A DNA stretch of 64,000 nt from the NCBI GenBank assembly GCA_934277375.1, contig CAKQTZ010000011.1:15820-79819 (forward strand), in the 5' to 3' direction. Of the stretch, positions 25,786 to 38,800 are shown piece by piece. The DNA comes from an uncultured Coprococcus sp. (GTDB lineage Bacteria; Bacillota; Clostridia; Lachnospirales; Lachnospiraceae). The position numbers were made by a program, and so were the translations under genes. Under the pieces are notes generated by a model, which saw only the letters and a program-made list of their open reading frames with translations, made no database searches and was not told where the DNA came from. Position 1 is the stretch's first letter. Every line of letters starts with the position of its first letter.

Positions 25786-27927
25786 ATGGAAGAATATTTG
25801 AATGAACTTAATGAGAGACAGCTTGAAGCAGTCACGACAACTGAAGGATATGTAAGGATTATCGCAGGCGCAGGTACAGGCAAAACCAGAGCACTCACAT
25901 ACAGGTATGCCTATCTGGTGAATGAGCTCGGAATATCCACGTCGAATATACTCTGTGTCACATTTACAAATAAAGCGGCCCGGGAGATGAGTAAGAGGAT
26001 CAGGCAGATGATAGGTGACAGTGATACAGGATATATCTGTACATTTCACGGATTCTGCGTGAAGATGCTCAGAGAGGATATACATGCGATCAATTTCCCA
26101 AAAAACTTTGTGGTCATGGATGCGGAGGACACGGAGGAGATACTTAAGACTGTATATGAGAATGCACATATACAGTCCAGAACATATACATTTGACATGG
26201 CGAGGGATTATATTTCATATATGAAGAGCCAGATGCAGCATATCGCATATCTTGCAGATATAAGTAATGATAAACTGCTGTCAGACTATGAGAGTGCCGA
26301 CGAGGTGAAAGACAAAGTATTTCTGGGATATCTGTATGAGCAGAAGAAAGTGTATGGCCTGGATTATGATGACCTCATAACTATAGCTCTTCATATACTG
26401 CAGACCGATGAGGAGAAACGCGTCAAATGGCAGGAGCGGATGATGTATGTTATGGTGGATGAGTTTCAGGATGTGAGCGCCAATCAGTACATGCTGGCAG
26501 AGATATTGAGCGGTTATCATCGAAATCTGTTCATAGTTGGGGATCCGGATCAGACCATATATACATGGCGGGGAGCCCAGATAGAATATATACTGGATTT
26601 CGATAAGGAACATGAGGACACCAGGACGATATTCCTTGATATGAATTACAGGTCTACGCCGGATATACTGGCTGTATCCAACTCCCTGATAGAGAAGAAC
26701 AGGAAGAGGCTTCCGCACAGACTTGAAGCTGCGCATGCAGCCGGGAAGATGCCAGTGTATGTACATTCAAAAACAACAGGTGATGAGGCAAAGTGGATGA
26801 CATCGGAGATACAGAGACTTGTTGAATCCGGTGCGAAGTACAGTGATATGGCGGTGCTGTACAGATCCCATTTTGTGTCAAGAAGTATAGAAGAGTCATT
26901 TATCAGGACGAAGATACCATACACACTGTACAGTGGTATCGAGTTCTATAAGCGCAAGGAGATAAAGGACGTTCTGGCATATATGAGGATGTTGGTATAT
27001 TCTGATGATCTCTCATTCAAGCGGGTGATAAATGAGCCAAAACGCAATTTTGGCAAAAAGAGGATGTCCCTGCTGAAGGCATACGCTGAGAGTCACAGGT
27101 GTTCCCTCTACAATGGCCTTCAGGATCTGCTGGATGACTCATCCATAAAATCCACAGGCGCGGCAGAATTTGTGGAGGTGATCGAGCGATATAAGAAGAT
27201 ATACCGTGAGAAGAGCCTGTCAGATCTGATGACGGAGCTGCTGGATGCCACAGGATATGAGGCTATGCTCAGACAGGCAGGGGAACAGGAGAGGCTGGAC
27301 AACCTGGCGGAGCTGAAGCAGTCCGTGGATGAGTTCGAGAAGACATCAGGTGAGGAGAATACTCTCGAGGAGTATCTGCAGAGCATAGCCCTTTACACGA
27401 ACAGCGATAAAGAACAGGACAAGGATTCAGTCAAGATGATGACCATCCACACTGCAAAGGGCCTGGAATTCCCTTACGTGTTCGTGTGTGGCCTGAACGA
27501 GGGCATATTCCCAAGCAAGCATGTTGACACGGAAGATATGCTTGAGGAGGAACGACGCATGGCATATGTGGCGTGCACCCGTGCGGAGAAAGGGCTGTAT
27601 ATCAGTGATGCCGAGGGTCTCAACTATGATGATTCGTTCAGATACCCGTCCAGATTCATATTCAATATAGACAGGAGCGCGCTGGAGTATGTGAACGAGC
27701 TCCCACAGCGGCTGGTTGACGATACGAAGAGCTATATAGCCGCAAATGAGAGCCGTTACATGCCGGTGGATACCGGCTTTTGTGAGGGCGACAGGGTGAG
27801 ACACAAGGTATTGGGAGAGGGAGTCATAACCGGTATCAGAAGTGACATAGGATGTTATGTTATTAAGTTTGACAAGGTGGCAACGGAAAGAAATGTGAAG
27901 ATAGGAACGGGGCTGGAAAAAGTGTGA
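25786..27927 (+). CDS. UvrD/PcrA-family superfamily 1 DNA helicase
   Basis: This 713-residue protein has all SF1 helicase motifs: the Q-motif start LNERQLEAV, Walker A (AGAGTGKT), motif Ia (VTFTNKAAREM), Walker B (VDEFQDV), motif III (GDPDQTIYTWRGA), motif IV (MNYRST), motif V (MTIHTAKGLEF) and motif VI (VACTRAEKGLY). The C-terminus (about 660-713) holds a PcrA-like beta domain (GDRVRHKVLGEGVI). It likely unwinds DNA in repair or replication restart. At 713 residues it is close to PcrA length, but it may be a second paralogue. It is a single gene between terminators. Confidence 0.93.
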   Translation: MEEYLNELNERQLEAVTTTEGYVRIIAGAGTGKTRALTYRYAYLVNELGISTSNILCVTFTNKAAREMSKRIRQMIGDSDTGYICTFHGFCVKMLREDIHAINFPKNFVVMDAEDTEEILKTVYENAHIQSRTYTFDMARDYISYMKSQMQHIAYLADISNDKLLSDYESADEVKDKVFLGYLYEQKKVYGLDYDDLITIALHILQTDEEKRVKWQERMMYVMVDEFQDVSANQYMLAEILSGYHRNLFIVGDPDQTIYTWRGAQIEYILDFDKEHEDTRTIFLDMNYRSTPDILAVSNSLIEKNRKRLPHRLEAAHAAGKMPVYVHSKTTGDEAKWMTSEIQRLVESGAKYSDMAVLYRSHFVSRSIEESFIRTKIPYTLYSGIEFYKRKEIKDVLAYMRMLVYSDDLSFKRVINEPKRNFGKKRMSLLKAYAESHRCSLYNGLQDLLDDSSIKSTGAAEFVEVIERYKKIYREKSLSDLMTELLDATGYEAMLRQAGEQERLDNLAELKQSVDEFEKTSGEENTLEEYLQSIALYTNSDKEQDKDSVKMMTIHTAKGLEFPYVFVCGLNEGIFPSKHVDTEDMLEEERRMAYVACTRAEKGLYISDAEGLNYDDSFRYPSRFIFNIDRSALEYVNELPQRLVDDTKSYIAANESRYMPVDTGFCEGDRVRHKVLGEGVITGIRSDIGCYVIKFDKVATERNVKIGTGLEKV

Positions 27928-27957
27928 GATATTTGTAGTTTGTAGTGTGTATTGTGG

Positions 27958-27989
27958 TGGGCGTCAGCTTGGGCTGACGCCCATTTTTT
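27958..27989 (+). terminator. Strong intrinsic terminator after the helicase
   Basis: TGGGCGTCAGC (27958-27968) pairs with GCTGACGCCCA (27973-27983), followed by six T. Confidence 0.92.
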
Positions 27990-28119
27990 GTGGGTGTGTA
28001 CAAACGGATGTTCTGATTTGTGTGGAAAAAAGTGTACATGTAAAGGGGTATAATGAAATTACGATTGGATTGTTTATTGGCAAAGATTCGGTAAAAAAAC
28101 ATATTATTTTTCAGTATAT

Positions 28120-28152
28120 GGAGTGAACGGTCGAAATTTGGGAGTGAGCGGT
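28120..28152 (+). promoter_or_regulatory. Tandem direct repeats upstream of the cas promoter (candidate operator)
   Basis: GGAGTGAACGGT (28120-28131) and GGAGTGAGCGGT (28141-28152) differ at one base and are 21 bases apart, two helical turns. If TATAAT at 28181-28186 is the -10, their centres fall near -67 and -46, where activators usually bind. The regulator is not encoded next to them. Confidence 0.55.
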
Positions 28153-28180
28153 AATTGCATGTAAATAAAAAAGTTTACGA

Positions 28181-28186
28181 TATAAT
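28181..28186 (+). promoter_or_regulatory. Likely -10 element of the cas operon
   Basis: A perfect TATAAT without a good -35 at 17 bases (TTGCAT is 20 bases upstream) suggests a promoter that needs an activator. Confidence 0.45.
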
Positions 28187-28231
28187 AAGATACTAGTACA
28201 ATAAAAATAATAATTTAGAGGGGGATGTTTA

Positions 28232-30373
28232 GTGAATTATATAGCCCATAAGGATGGAGATCGAAAACAAAGCATAAAAGAACACTTGATTGGAACTGCT
28301 AATTATGCACATAAATTTGCAGACAAATTTGGTAAAGGGGACTGGGGATATTGTTGTGGATTGTTGCATGATATAGGTAAATATTCAAAGGAGTTTCAAA
28401 ATAAAATAATTAACGATACGGATGATAAAGTAGATCATTCCACAGCGGGGGCAAAACTTTGTATGGAATTGGGTGGATATTATCAACTGCTAAGCTACTG
28501 TATTGCAGGACATCATGCTGGGTTGCCAGATTATGGAAATACAGGTATTCATTCAAGTTTAAGATACAGATGTGAGAAGAAAAAGATATGTGATTATAGT
28601 TCATACAAATATGAAATAGATATTCCTGAATTGAACACGGAACCAATTATGTTATGTAATCTTTCAGATGCTGATTTTCCATTAAGCGTTTTTCTCAGGA
28701 TGATATATTCCTGTTTGGTTGATGCGGATTTTCTGGATACAGAGTATTTTATGAAAAATGGGGATGTTAATAGAAACTCAGGGGAAAATGTAGAGATATT
28801 ACTGAATAAACTGGAGAACCATATTAGTGAGTGGTTGAAAAATGATAATAAAGAATCATTAAATGGACGTAGAACAGAAATATTGAACCATTGTTTAAAT
28901 GAGGGACAGAATAAAAAAGGGTTTTTTAGGCTTACAGTTCCAACTGGGGGAGGAAAGACTATCGCATCTCTTGCATTTGCACTAAAACATGCAGTTGAAA
29001 ATGATATGGATCGTGTAATATATGTCATTCCATATACCAGTATTATAGAGCAGAATGCACAAGTGTTCAGGAATATACTTGGAGAGCAGAACGTTTTGGA
29101 AAATCATTGCAACGTAGATTATGATGGACGAGAAGATTTTGTGCCGATGCAATTGGCGAGCGAAAACTGGGATAAACCTATTGTAGTTACTACGAATGTT
29201 CAGTTTTTTGAGTCATTATTCTCAAATAAATCTTCCAAATGCAGGAAACTACATAATATAGCAAATAGCGTTATTATATTTGACGAGGCTCAGATGTTGC
29301 CAACTGATTATTTAAAACCTTGTATTTATATGATTAGCGAATTAGTAAAGCGATATAGATCAAGTATAGTATTATGTACAGCAACACAACCAGCTTTAGA
29401 CTCATTATTTCCAGAACAAACGCAGATTATGGAACTTTGTCCAAGAATGCAGGAACAATTTGGATACTTTAAGAGAGTAAAATACAATAACATCGGAACA
29501 ATAACAAAAGATAAATTGTCAAGTATGCTAAAAGATGAAGAATGTGCTTTGTGTATTGTGAATACGAAGAGAATGGCCCAAGATATTTATAAGAAGCTAT
29601 GTGGAACAGGGGTATTTCATCTATCAACTAATATGTATCCATCACATAGAAAAAATGTTTTAAAAAAGATAAAAATGTGTTTGCAAAGTGGAGAAAAATG
29701 TGTTGTTGTGTCAACGAGTTTGGTTGAGGCAGGTGTAGATTTGGATTTTAAGCATGTGTATCGTCAGACTGCAGGAATAGATTCAATTATACAAGCTGCT
29801 GGTAGATGTAATAGAGAGGGGAAAAGGAATCAAGATGAGAGCACAGTTAACATTTTTGATATTGAGGATTGTAGGATTCCATTAAGTCAAATACAACAGA
29901 TTGAGGTCGCTAAGTCTGTATTATGTGATTATGAAATAGTAGATAGTCCAGAGTGTATATCAGATTATTTTAAGAGATTGTATCATTTCAGGGGAGATGG
30001 TCTTGATAAGAAGAGAATTTTAGGTGAATTTGTTCATCCTGAGTATAATTATGCAAAGGTTGGAAAAGAGTTTAAAATAATTGAGCAAGATATGGCAACG
30101 ATTTTTGTTGGTAATACATATGAGGCAAAAGAGTTGATGGAGGAGATAAAGCAAAAAGGCATATCAAAAGAAAGAATGCGAAAAGCAGGACAGTTTTGTG
30201 TTCAGGTTTATCGTGGTGATAAATCAGAATTTCAGAAATTGTATGATGCTGGAATAATACATGCAGTTTCAGAAGATATGCGAGATTTTTATGAATTGAC
30301 ATCAATGGAATACTATTCAGAAGAATATGGTCTAGTTTGCTTGGTAGATGAAGGGGAGGCGATTTTTTTATAA
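28232..30373 (+). CDS. cas3: Cas3, type I CRISPR helicase-nuclease
   Basis: This 713-residue protein begins with GTG seven bases after AGAGGGGG. The N-terminal HD nuclease shows His46-Asp47 (LLHDIGK) and His94-His95 (GHHAG). The SF2 helicase follows with Walker A PTGGGKT (237-243), DEAQ (351-354), CTATQPA and the motif VI QAAGRCNREG. Cas3 is recruited by the target-bound Cascade complex to nick, unwind and degrade foreign DNA. It is the first gene of the cas operon; cas5c follows after 39 bases. All catalytic motifs are intact, so interference should be functional. Confidence 0.97.
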   Translation: MNYIAHKDGDRKQSIKEHLIGTANYAHKFADKFGKGDWGYCCGLLHDIGKYSKEFQNKIINDTDDKVDHSTAGAKLCMELGGYYQLLSYCIAGHHAGLPDYGNTGIHSSLRYRCEKKKICDYSSYKYEIDIPELNTEPIMLCNLSDADFPLSVFLRMIYSCLVDADFLDTEYFMKNGDVNRNSGENVEILLNKLENHISEWLKNDNKESLNGRRTEILNHCLNEGQNKKGFFRLTVPTGGGKTIASLAFALKHAVENDMDRVIYVIPYTSIIEQNAQVFRNILGEQNVLENHCNVDYDGREDFVPMQLASENWDKPIVVTTNVQFFESLFSNKSSKCRKLHNIANSVIIFDEAQMLPTDYLKPCIYMISELVKRYRSSIVLCTATQPALDSLFPEQTQIMELCPRMQEQFGYFKRVKYNNIGTITKDKLSSMLKDEECALCIVNTKRMAQDIYKKLCGTGVFHLSTNMYPSHRKNVLKKIKMCLQSGEKCVVVSTSLVEAGVDLDFKHVYRQTAGIDSIIQAAGRCNREGKRNQDESTVNIFDIEDCRIPLSQIQQIEVAKSVLCDYEIVDSPECISDYFKRLYHFRGDGLDKKRILGEFVHPEYNYAKVGKEFKIIEQDMATIFVGNTYEAKELMEEIKQKGISKERMRKAGQFCVQVYRGDKSEFQKLYDAGIIHAVSEDMRDFYELTSMEYYSEEYGLVCLVDEGEAIFL

Positions 30374-30397
30374 ATGAAAGGCAAAATAACTAAATAA

Positions 30398-32817
<2,420 letters not shown>

Positions 32818-33729
32818 ATGGGTGATGTAATAAGAAACAGATATGAATTTGTAGTGTTATTTGATGTTGAGAATGGAAATCCAAACGGAGATCCTGATGC
32901 TGGCAATATGCCAAGAATTGATCCTGAGAGTGGATTGGGGTTGGTTACAGATGTTTGTATAAAACGAAAAATTCGTAATTATGTTGAAACTGTTAAGGAA
33001 GATGAAAAGGGATATGGAATATACATAAAAGAGGATGTCCCATTAAATAAGAGTGATAGAAATGCTTGTAAAAGTTTAGGGGTTGAGGAGACTGAAGACA
33101 AAAAACTTACGGAAGAATTAAAGAAATTAAAAAAGTCAGATCCAGATGTTGATAGAAAATTGAGAGATTATATGTGTGAGAATTTTTATGATATTAGGAC
33201 ATTTGGGGCAGTTATGACTACGTTTGTTAAAGCCTCACTGAATTGTGGACAGGTCAGGGGACCGGTACAGTTAGGATTTGCTAGGAGCATAGATCCAATC
33301 ATCAGTCAGGAAGTTACAATTACCAGAGTTGCAATTACAACTGAAAAGGATGCTGAAAACAAGAGTACAGAGATGGGAAGAAAAAGTATTGTACCATATG
33401 GATTATATCGTTTGGAGGGATATATATCAGCAAATCTTGCAAGAAAGGTAACGGGATTTTCAGAAGAGGATCTTGAGTTACTATGGGATGCAATTATCAA
33501 TATGTTTGAAAATGATCATTCTGCAGCTAGAGGCAAGATGGCTGTGCGTGAGTTAATAGTATTTAAGCACAGTAAAGAACTTGGTGATTGTCCAGCATAT
33601 AAGTTGTTTGATTCTGTTGAAGTTAAGAAGATGGATGGTGTTGAATATCCAAGAAGATATCAGGATTATATTGTAGAGATACATAATGATAATATTCCAG
33701 ACTCAGTAGAGGTAAAAAGGATGGTTTAA
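32818..33729 (+). CDS. cas7c: Cas7c (Csd2), crRNA backbone subunit
   Basis: This 303-residue protein has the Cas7/Csd2 start FVVLFDVENGNPNGDPDAGNMP and RTFGAVMTTF. Several copies coat the crRNA spacer in the Cascade complex. AAAGGAGG stands before the ATG, which directly follows the cas8c stop. Its stop overlaps the cas4 ATG by one base (TAATG). Confidence 0.96.
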   Translation: MGDVIRNRYEFVVLFDVENGNPNGDPDAGNMPRIDPESGLGLVTDVCIKRKIRNYVETVKEDEKGYGIYIKEDVPLNKSDRNACKSLGVEETEDKKLTEELKKLKKSDPDVDRKLRDYMCENFYDIRTFGAVMTTFVKASLNCGQVRGPVQLGFARSIDPIISQEVTITRVAITTEKDAENKSTEMGRKSIVPYGLYRLEGYISANLARKVTGFSEEDLELLWDAIINMFENDHSAARGKMAVRELIVFKHSKELGDCPAYKLFDSVEVKKMDGVEYPRRYQDYIVEIHNDNIPDSVEVKRMV

Positions 33730-34394
33730 TGGAGTACACAGAAGAAGAGTATTTGATGATATCTGGTATACAGCATTTTAAGTTTTGCAGACGCCAATGG
33801 GCACTCATACATATAGAGCAACAGTGGGCCGAAAATTATCATACAGCAGTAGGAGAGCTTATGCATAAGAAAGCTCATGATCCATATATTACGGAGAAGA
33901 GAAAAGATGTGCTTATAGTAAGAGCACTTCCCATTGCATCCAGGAAACTGGGTGCAGTAGGGGAGTGTGATATTGTTGAATTTCATAAGTGTGATGATGG
34001 AGTTTCTCTACGTGGCCATAGGGGATTATATAGCATATATCCAATTGAGTATAAAAAAGGAAAGCCTAAAGTGTCAGAGGAGGATAAACTGCAATTAGTT
34101 GTACAGGCAATGGCCCTTGAGGAAATGTTCTCTACACAAATAGAAGAAGGCGCAATATATTACGGAGAAACAAGAAGAAGGGAAGTTGTACAGGTATCTC
34201 AGGAATTAAGGGATATGGCAACTAAAATGTTTGGAGAGATGCATGATTATTTTAAGAGGGGGTATACTCCTCAGGTAAAACAAAGTAAGGCGTGTAATTC
34301 CTGCTCTTTGAAAGATATATGTTTACCGAAATTAAATAAAGTTGGTTCAGTGAAAAATTATATATCACAGATGTTAGGAGAGAATGATGAATGA
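33729..34394 (+). CDS. cas4: Cas4, adaptation nuclease
   Basis: This 221-residue protein shows RecB-type nuclease motifs (GECDIVEF, PIEYKKGK, KLQLVVQAMALEE) and an iron-sulfur cluster set: one Cys near the N-terminus (FCRRQWALIH) and three near the C-terminus (CNSCSLKDIC). Cas4 trims prespacers and helps select those with the right PAM and orientation. It overlaps both neighbours (cas7c and cas1) by one and four bases. Confidence 0.95.
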   Translation: MEYTEEEYLMISGIQHFKFCRRQWALIHIEQQWAENYHTAVGELMHKKAHDPYITEKRKDVLIVRALPIASRKLGAVGECDIVEFHKCDDGVSLRGHRGLYSIYPIEYKKGKPKVSEEDKLQLVVQAMALEEMFSTQIEEGAIYYGETRRREVVQVSQELRDMATKMFGEMHDYFKRGYTPQVKQSKACNSCSLKDICLPKLNKVGSVKNYISQMLGENDE

Positions 34395-35422
34395 AAAAAT
34401 TATTAAATACACTTTATGTAACATCTGAAAATGGTTATTTGGGGTTAGAAGGAGAAACTATTGTAGTATATCAAGATAGTCAAGAGGTTGGTCGGTTGCC
34501 TTTGCATAATTTGGATGGGATAGTTGTATTTGGATATAAAGGAACAAGTCCTGCACTTATGGGCGCATGTGCAGACCGGAATATTTCGTTATGTTATGTA
34601 ACTCCTCAGGGGAAATTTCTAGCTCGTATAACTGGAAAAGTAAAGGGAAATGTTATTTTACGGAGACAACAATATGATAGCTCATTAGATGCAGAAAAAA
34701 GCCTGGAGATTTCAAAAAATTGTATATTGGGTAAAGTATATAATGCACGATGGGTCTTGGAGAGGGCCATTAGAGATCATGCAATGCAGATAGACGTGGA
34801 ACGGGTGAAACGAGCATCATTACATTTAAAGAATTCCTTGGAATTAATAAGAAATGCTAAGTCAAAAGATGAATTAAGAGGATATGAGGGAGAGGCGGCA
34901 AGTATTTATTTTGGTGTGTTCAATGAGCTTATATTGCAACAGAAAAGAGATTTTGTTTTTCAAGTAAGAAATAAACGGCCTCCTCAAGATAATATAAATG
35001 CAATGCTGTCATTTGTTTATACATTATTGACTAACCAGATTTCGTCGGCCTTGGAAGTTGTAGGATTAGATCCATATATAGGGTATTTACATACGGATAG
35101 GCCCGGTAGGGCATCGTTGGCACTAGATTTAATTGAGGAATTTAGAGCTGTCTATGCAGATAGGTTTGTTTTGTCACTTGTAAATAAAAGGATAATAACA
35201 GGAAAGGATTTCTCAAAAAAAGAAAATGGAGCAGTATTGCTAAGTGATATTGCAAGAAAAAAGGTATTGGTTGAGTGGCAAAATAAAAAGAAAGAAGTAA
35301 TAACACACCCATATCTGAAGGAGAAAGTTGAATGGGGAATGGTGCCGTATGTTCAGTCAATGCTTTTGGCAAGATATCTCCGAGGGGATATTGATGGGTA
35401 TCCAGTCTTTTTATGGAAATGA
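34391..35422 (+). CDS. cas1: Cas1 integrase
   Basis: This 343-residue Cas1 inserts new spacers with Cas2. The metal-binding residues lie in YEGEAASIYFG (Glu), GYLHTDRPGRASLALDLIEEFR (His, then Asp/Glu). The length is normal for type I-C. The start overlaps cas4 by four bases, and cas2 begins 10 bases after the stop. Confidence 0.97.
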   Translation: MKKLLNTLYVTSENGYLGLEGETIVVYQDSQEVGRLPLHNLDGIVVFGYKGTSPALMGACADRNISLCYVTPQGKFLARITGKVKGNVILRRQQYDSSLDAEKSLEISKNCILGKVYNARWVLERAIRDHAMQIDVERVKRASLHLKNSLELIRNAKSKDELRGYEGEAASIYFGVFNELILQQKRDFVFQVRNKRPPQDNINAMLSFVYTLLTNQISSALEVVGLDPYIGYLHTDRPGRASLALDLIEEFRAVYADRFVLSLVNKRIITGKDFSKKENGAVLLSDIARKKVLVEWQNKKKEVITHPYLKEKVEWGMVPYVQSMLLARYLRGDIDGYPVFLWK

Positions 35423-35432
35423 GGTGATAATA

Positions 35433-35723
35433 ATGTTGTTATTGATAACCTATGATGTTAATACAGAAACAACTGCAGGAAAAAATAGATTAAGGAAAGT
35501 TGCAAAGCAATGTGAAAATTATGGTCGCCGAGTACAGAATTCAGTTTTTGAATGTATAGTGGATCAGGCGCAAAGTGTTAAATTGAAAGCTATGTTGTCT
35601 GGGATAATTGATGAAACAGTAGATAGTCTTAGGTTCTATTATTTGGGAAACAAATATCAAACAAAAGTTGATCATGTAGGATGTGATAAGGGAATAGATG
35701 TTGATCAGCCATTAATTTTTTGA
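35433..35723 (+). CDS. cas2: Cas2, spacer integration partner
   Basis: The protein has 96 residues from the ATG at 35433, which follows GAGGTG; the frame is open further upstream inside cas1, but that would give an abnormally long Cas2. The N-terminus MLLLITYDVNTE has the ferredoxin-like first strand and the conserved Asp. Cas2 dimers bridge Cas1 dimers in the integration complex. The leader and array follow directly. Confidence 0.96.
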   Translation: MLLLITYDVNTETTAGKNRLRKVAKQCENYGRRVQNSVFECIVDQAQSVKLKAMLSGIIDETVDSLRFYYLGNKYQTKVDHVGCDKGIDVDQPLIF

Positions 35724-35898
35724 TGTTGTGCGAAATGATAGTGAACATAGAATTACAAGGTCATTCGCACCATGAAAAATAAACAAGAAAAAGCTATATT
35801 GTGTACATGAGCATAATAAACGTAATGAATTAGTAGAAAACAATAATATTATTAAGCGGTTTTGTATAGCTTTTTTCATTTTATTGTGCAAAATTGCT
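35724..35898 (+). promoter_or_regulatory. CRISPR leader
   Basis: This AT-rich stretch of 175 bases between cas2 and the first repeat carries two inverted repeats. GTGCGAAATGA (35728-35738) pairs with TCATTCGCAC (35761-35770), one base bulged. AAAAAGCTATA (35788-35798) is a perfect match to TATAGCTTTTT (35865-35875). The leader should hold the array promoter and the Cas1-Cas2 docking signals; the second repeat pair may instead end the cas transcript. Confidence 0.75.
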
Positions 35899-38800
35899 GT
35901 CGCTCCGTTCGTCGGAGCGTGGATTGAAATAGATAGATATACATTCCATGTGGCTTTAATAGTCGTCGCTCCGTTCGTCGGAGCGTGGATTGAAATGCTT
36001 ATATACTATGTCGTTCCATCTGCCGCAAGTCGTCGCTCCGTTCGTCGGAGCGTGGATTGAAATCACGCAGACGCTTGATACTACACACACTACTACGTCG
36101 CTCCGTTCGTCGGAGCGTGGATTGAAATCGACCTGCCTCCGGTCTACAAATCCTATCTTGAGTGTCGCTCCGTTCGTCGGAGCGTGGATTGAAATATTCG
36201 ATAACGCTCCGGCACTCACCGCGTCTTTTAGTCGCTCCGTTCGTCGGAGCGTGGATTGAAATCGAAGTTTACAAAGCATATCCATGCAGTGTGTATGTCG
36301 CTCCGTTCGTCGGAGCGTGGATTGAAATGATATCCGGCGATTCTGTTTGAGTGCCCGGCGTGGTCGCTCCGTTCGTCGGAGCGTGGATTGAAATTTGCCT
36401 CTATTCTTCCTTTTATCCATCTATCTAACGTCGCTCCGTTCGTCGGAGCGTGGATTGAAATCTTAAACGGACTATAGTCAAGATATGATCCGTACTGGTC
36501 GCTCCGTTCGTCGGAGCGTGGATTGAAATTCTCATGTAGCTGTCTGTAAGAATGATCTCATTGATGTCGCTCCGTTCGTCGGAGCGTGGATTGAAATGCC
36601 TACGGCGAATATTTTGTGTTCGCTGTTGGCGTCGCTCCGTTCGTCGGAGCGTGGATTGAAATATCCATGATGTACGCCGCAAGCTGTACCATCAGGTCGC
36701 TCCGTTCGTCGGAGCGTGGATTGAAATCTCTGATCTCTTCTTTGCCGTTTCGCGTAATGAGTCGCTCCGTTCGTCGGAGCGTGGATTGAAATTCTCCGAA
36801 AGGTACACGTTCCACGTTGCCTTGATGTCGCTCCGTTCGTCGGAGCGTGGATTGAAATCGGATGCCTGCATGTCATGCCCATATATGCTCCGTCGCTCCG
36901 TTCGTCGGAGCGTGGATTGAAATTCTTGTATACTATGTCATTCCACTTGCCGCAAGTCGTCGCTCCGTTCGTCGGAGCGTGGATTGAAATGCCGAAAATA
37001 TGCCGCCGTACCAATTCCGGCGGTCGTCGCTCCGTTCGTCGGAGCGTGGATTGAAATAGACCAAAGGTAGTTGTTGAACTCTGTAACCTCCGTCGCTCCG
37101 TTCGTCGGAGCGTGGATTGAAATCTGCGTTGAGCAACTGTTTAGTCAGTACTCTTGTAGTCGCTCCGTTCGTCGGAGCGTGGATTGAAATTTGATATTCA
37201 CATTCCATACATGTGCCATGCTGGTCGCTCCGTTCGTCGGAGCGTGGATTGAAATGTGTCGACCGAGTCCGTGCCGCTGTTGGTCGTGGTCGCTCCGTTC
37301 GTCGGAGCGTGGATTGAAATAACCTGTACGTCGCAGACAACTCACATTACGCAAGTCGCTCCGTTCGTCGGAGCGTGGATTGAAATGCACATAGTGTATC
37401 ACCGTGCCATATCGCTGATATGTCGCTCCGTTCGTCGGAGCGTGGATTGAAATCCCTTATCCACTTATCTAATTTATTGCCCTCTCCTGTCGCTCCGTTC
37501 GTCGGAGCGTGGATTGAAATACGCTGGCACTCAACATAAAGTATCAGGCGTGATGTCGCTCCGTTCGTCGGAGCGTGGATTGAAATAGAAAGCATATATA
37601 AGATGTACATGAATAAGCTTTAGTCGCTCCGTTCGTCGGAGCGTGGATTGAAATGAGAAAAGGAAGGTGAAAGGAATATGAAGTGTGGTCGCTCCGTTCG
37701 TCGGAGCGTGGATTGAAATCCTTGGTCGTTTTGATTGTAGTGTTATCTCCCGCATGTCGCTCCGTTCGTCGGAGCGTGGATTGAAATGTGTGATGAGTAG
37801 TCCGTCCGTGCCATATCCGTATAGTCGCTCCGTTCGTCGGAGCGTGGATTGAAATACGCGGGCACTCAACATGAAGTATCAGGCGTGATGTCGCTCCGTT
37901 CGTCGGAGCGTGGATTGAAATAACGCCATGGAGTCATCACCGTTTATGAAGTCACGTCGCTCCGTTCGTCGGAGCGTGGATTGAAATATCAAGCTGGTTC
38001 AAAAGCATTGCCAGAACTCTGTCGCTCCGTTCGTCGGAGCGTGGATTGAAATTGCTATGCGGTAAATGGAGAACCGCCGACAGATGGTCGCTCCGTTCGT
38101 CGGAGCGTGGATTGAAATTTTACAGTGGTCTGTTCGTGCTGTCTATACGCTGTCGCTCCGTTCGTCGGAGCGTGGATTGAAATCAAAGACCTTGTTACGG
38201 TATGCAGTTATCATGTGTCGCTCCGTTCGTCGGAGCGTGGATTGAAATAATGGGTAAGCGGTCGTAAGCCATTTCCAGCATGTCGCTCCGTTCGTCGGAG
38301 CGTGGATTGAAATCACCTAAAGCAGAAAAGAAGCCGATCACGATAAGCGTCGCTCCGTTCGTCGGAGCGTGGATTGAAATGTAAACGAATGGGAAGGGAA
38401 TACAGCCCAAAAGAGTCGCTCCGTTCGTCGGAGCGTGGATTGAAATTCATATACTGCGCTATTGCAAACCGTAACACCATTGTCGCTCCGTTCGTCGGAG
38501 CGTGGATTGAAATATCAAATGCCAGATGATTACAGGACATGGGAAGAGTCGCTCCGTTCGTCGGAGCGTGGATTGAAATTGCATAAGACACAAATAGATG
38601 TTGACCATTAGGCAGTCGCTCCGTTCGTCGGAGCGTGGATTGAAATTGCAAATCAGCAGAACGCTGTAGATATGGTGGAGTCGCTCCGTTCGTCGGAGCG
38701 TGGATTGAAATCAATGTCAGAATTTACCAAAATTGAATGCGACTTGTCGCTCCGTTCGTCGGAGCGTGGATTGAAATTTAAGCATATTACCACCCGACGA

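Larger units (their letters stand above)
27928..28231. other. 304-base region between helicase and cas operon
   Basis: This region contains the helicase terminator, then an increasingly AT-rich stretch that marks the left edge of the CRISPR-Cas locus, tandem direct repeats and the cas promoter. No gene is seen in it. Confidence 0.7.

Noticed and set aside
28190..28200. TACTAGTACA shared with the inverted repeat at 13616
   Set aside because: A single 10-mer shared once in 64 kb is within chance expectation and the contexts differ.
36991..37025. Spacer 17 with internal GCCGCC/GGCGGT complementarity as a possible structured RNA
   Set aside because: Spacer content is foreign sequence and a short palindrome in one of 112 spacers is expected.
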